From: CAZGMJ01 sp964649005
Lineage (GTDB): Bacteria; Planctomycetota; Phycisphaerae; Sedimentisphaerales; Anaerobacaceae
Length of the DNA: 6,558 nt
Reading direction: 5' to 3'
NCBI GenBank assembly: GCA_964649005.1
Contig: CAZYMD010000238.1
Span: 1-6,558, forward strand
Shown here: positions 5,997 through 6,558 of the stretch, piece by piece
How positions within the stretch are numbered: the stretch's first letter is position 1
Layout: every line of letters begins with the position of its first letter
Translations under genes and position numbers: made by a program
Notes under the pieces: model-generated
The model's database searches: none
Told to the model about the DNA's origin: nothing
The model's input: the letters and a program-made list of their open reading frames with translations, nothing else

Positions 5997-6141
5997 TATG
6001 GAGATATCGTCCGATGCGGCTATCGACTTCAAAAGGCAGTCCCCATGATACAGGTCGCAACAGGGCTTGTCTTTACCATTCAGAAACGCCATTTATCGGC
6101 CCTAAACACATAAATCGCTTTTTTCCACATTTCTGCAATAG

Positions 6142-6170
6142 TTCACCGCTGTTGCGCGTCTTTATATATG
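6142..6170 (+). promoter_or_regulatory. Possible sigma-70-type promoter of the small cysteine-rich gene
   Basis: TTCACC (6142-6147) and TATATG (6165-6170) are separated by 17 bases, each matching 4 of 6 consensus positions. They would start transcription roughly 40 bases before the ATG at 6221. The match is modest and promoter rules for this lineage are poorly known. The 5997-6220 region is otherwise a divergent intergenic stretch with no further gene seen. Confidence 0.3.
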
Positions 6171-6220
6171 CTAAGGGAATGTACGTAGTCGTATTGTACT
6201 GCTTAAACCTGGGTGTATTG

Positions 6221-6469
6221 ATGGAAATCACAGAAAACCAGGAAAGCCGGATACAGGAAATCATGAGGGAGATGGACTGTCCAAAAGCGTTCGAATGCTA
6301 CCGGTCACGATTTAAAAACCTTGGCAAAGTAAGAGGGATTGGCACAAACGGATTTCTTGAGTGCCTGAGTGAAGATTCGCAAAATTGCCAGTTTTCACTA
6401 TTTTCCGGCAACGAAGTATGCTGCCTTTGTCCAGTTAGAATCCACATCGCAACGGAATTCAAGATATAG
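6221..6469 (+). CDS. Small cysteine-rich conserved-hypothetical-type protein (82 residues)
   Basis: The 82-residue protein starts MEITENQESR and ends with TAG at 6467-6469. It has an acidic, helical N-terminus (IQEIMREM), then CPKAFECY (Cys20, Cys26), FLECL (Cys48), Cys56, and CCLCPVRIHIA (Cys67, Cys68, Cys70), ending in a basic tail. The layout CPKxFxCY...FLECL...CxFS...CxCPxRxxIA recalls a small family of unknown function in planctomycetes and some deltaproteobacteria. That is my recollection and was not searched. Spaced cysteines suggest metal or Fe-S binding, or redox function, in the cytoplasm; no signal peptide or membrane helix is present. The frame is open upstream to ATGs at 6014 and 6179, but 6221 matches the expected family start. 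The Shine-Dalgarno is weak (GGG at 6211-6213). Downstream, 6470-6558 shows no terminator or further gene. Confidence 0.72.
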   Translation: MEITENQESRIQEIMREMDCPKAFECYRSRFKNLGKVRGIGTNGFLECLSEDSQNCQFSLFSGNEVCCLCPVRIHIATEFKI

Positions 6470-6558
6470 GCCAGGGAAGTCCGCAACACGCACAGACAAT
6501 CACTTCAAACATCCCACCCTGCTCCTCTTCCTCAAGTCAAATATTATCGGCGGTACAT

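Noticed and set aside
5611..6048. 145-codon plus-strand ORF
   Set aside because: It lies antisense to the well-supported pilin gene and has no independent motif.
5997..6092. Cyclic-di-GMP (GEMM) riboswitch before the pilin gene
   Set aside because: Such riboswitches often precede pilin genes, but the conserved GACGCAAAGCC-type core was not found on the minus strand here.
6133..6152. Possible sigma-54 promoter for the pilin gene (minus strand, GG...TTGC)
   Set aside because: GG and GC are separated by 9 bases instead of the required 10, so it does not fit the -24/-12 rule.

Overview
This window looks like chromosomal DNA of a planctomycete-type bacterium (PVC superphylum, perhaps Phycisphaerae/Sedimentisphaerales). 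That is an inference from protein style. The main gene combines a polymorphic-outer-membrane-protein-like right-handed beta-helix, 'choice-of-anchor Q'-style segments (GSPCxDAG...VDMGVxE), thrombospondin type 3 repeats, FN3-like domains and a PASTA domain. This mix is common in large planctomycete surface proteins. No rRNA, tRNA, CRISPR array or transposase was seen.

Layout: (1) 1-273 is the 3' end of a gene whose last domain is almost the same DNA as the last domain of the next large gene. (2) 274-727 holds two terminator-like hairpins, a further hairpin, and a 36-codon ORF (621-731) with a good ribosome binding site. Its stop overlaps the next start as ATGA. (3) 728-5122 encodes a 1464-residue secreted, multi-module surface protein. 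It has a signal peptide, two duplicated beta-helix modules, six 22-residue calcium-binding-type repeats, an FN3-like domain, a Kre9/Knh1-like domain, a PASTA domain and a second FN3-like domain. (4) 5123-5606 is non-coding, with a strong plus-strand terminator (5246-5307) and other foldable or G-rich DNA. (5) 5607-5996, minus strand, is a type IV pilin-like protein converging on the large gene. (6) 5997-6220 is a divergent intergenic region. (7) 6221-6469, plus strand, encodes an 82-residue cysteine-rich conserved-hypothetical-type protein.

The genes at 1-273 and 728-5122 are tandem paralogues in at least their C-terminal domain and probably both act outside the cell. The pilin is also an envelope or extracellular component, but nothing ties it functionally to the large protein. 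The most notable observations are the 197-bp near-identical tract shared by the two tandem genes, with an abrupt downstream edge (recent duplication or gene conversion), and the unannotated short ORF that may be translationally coupled to the giant gene. I do not see a clear new defence or enzymatic system here.
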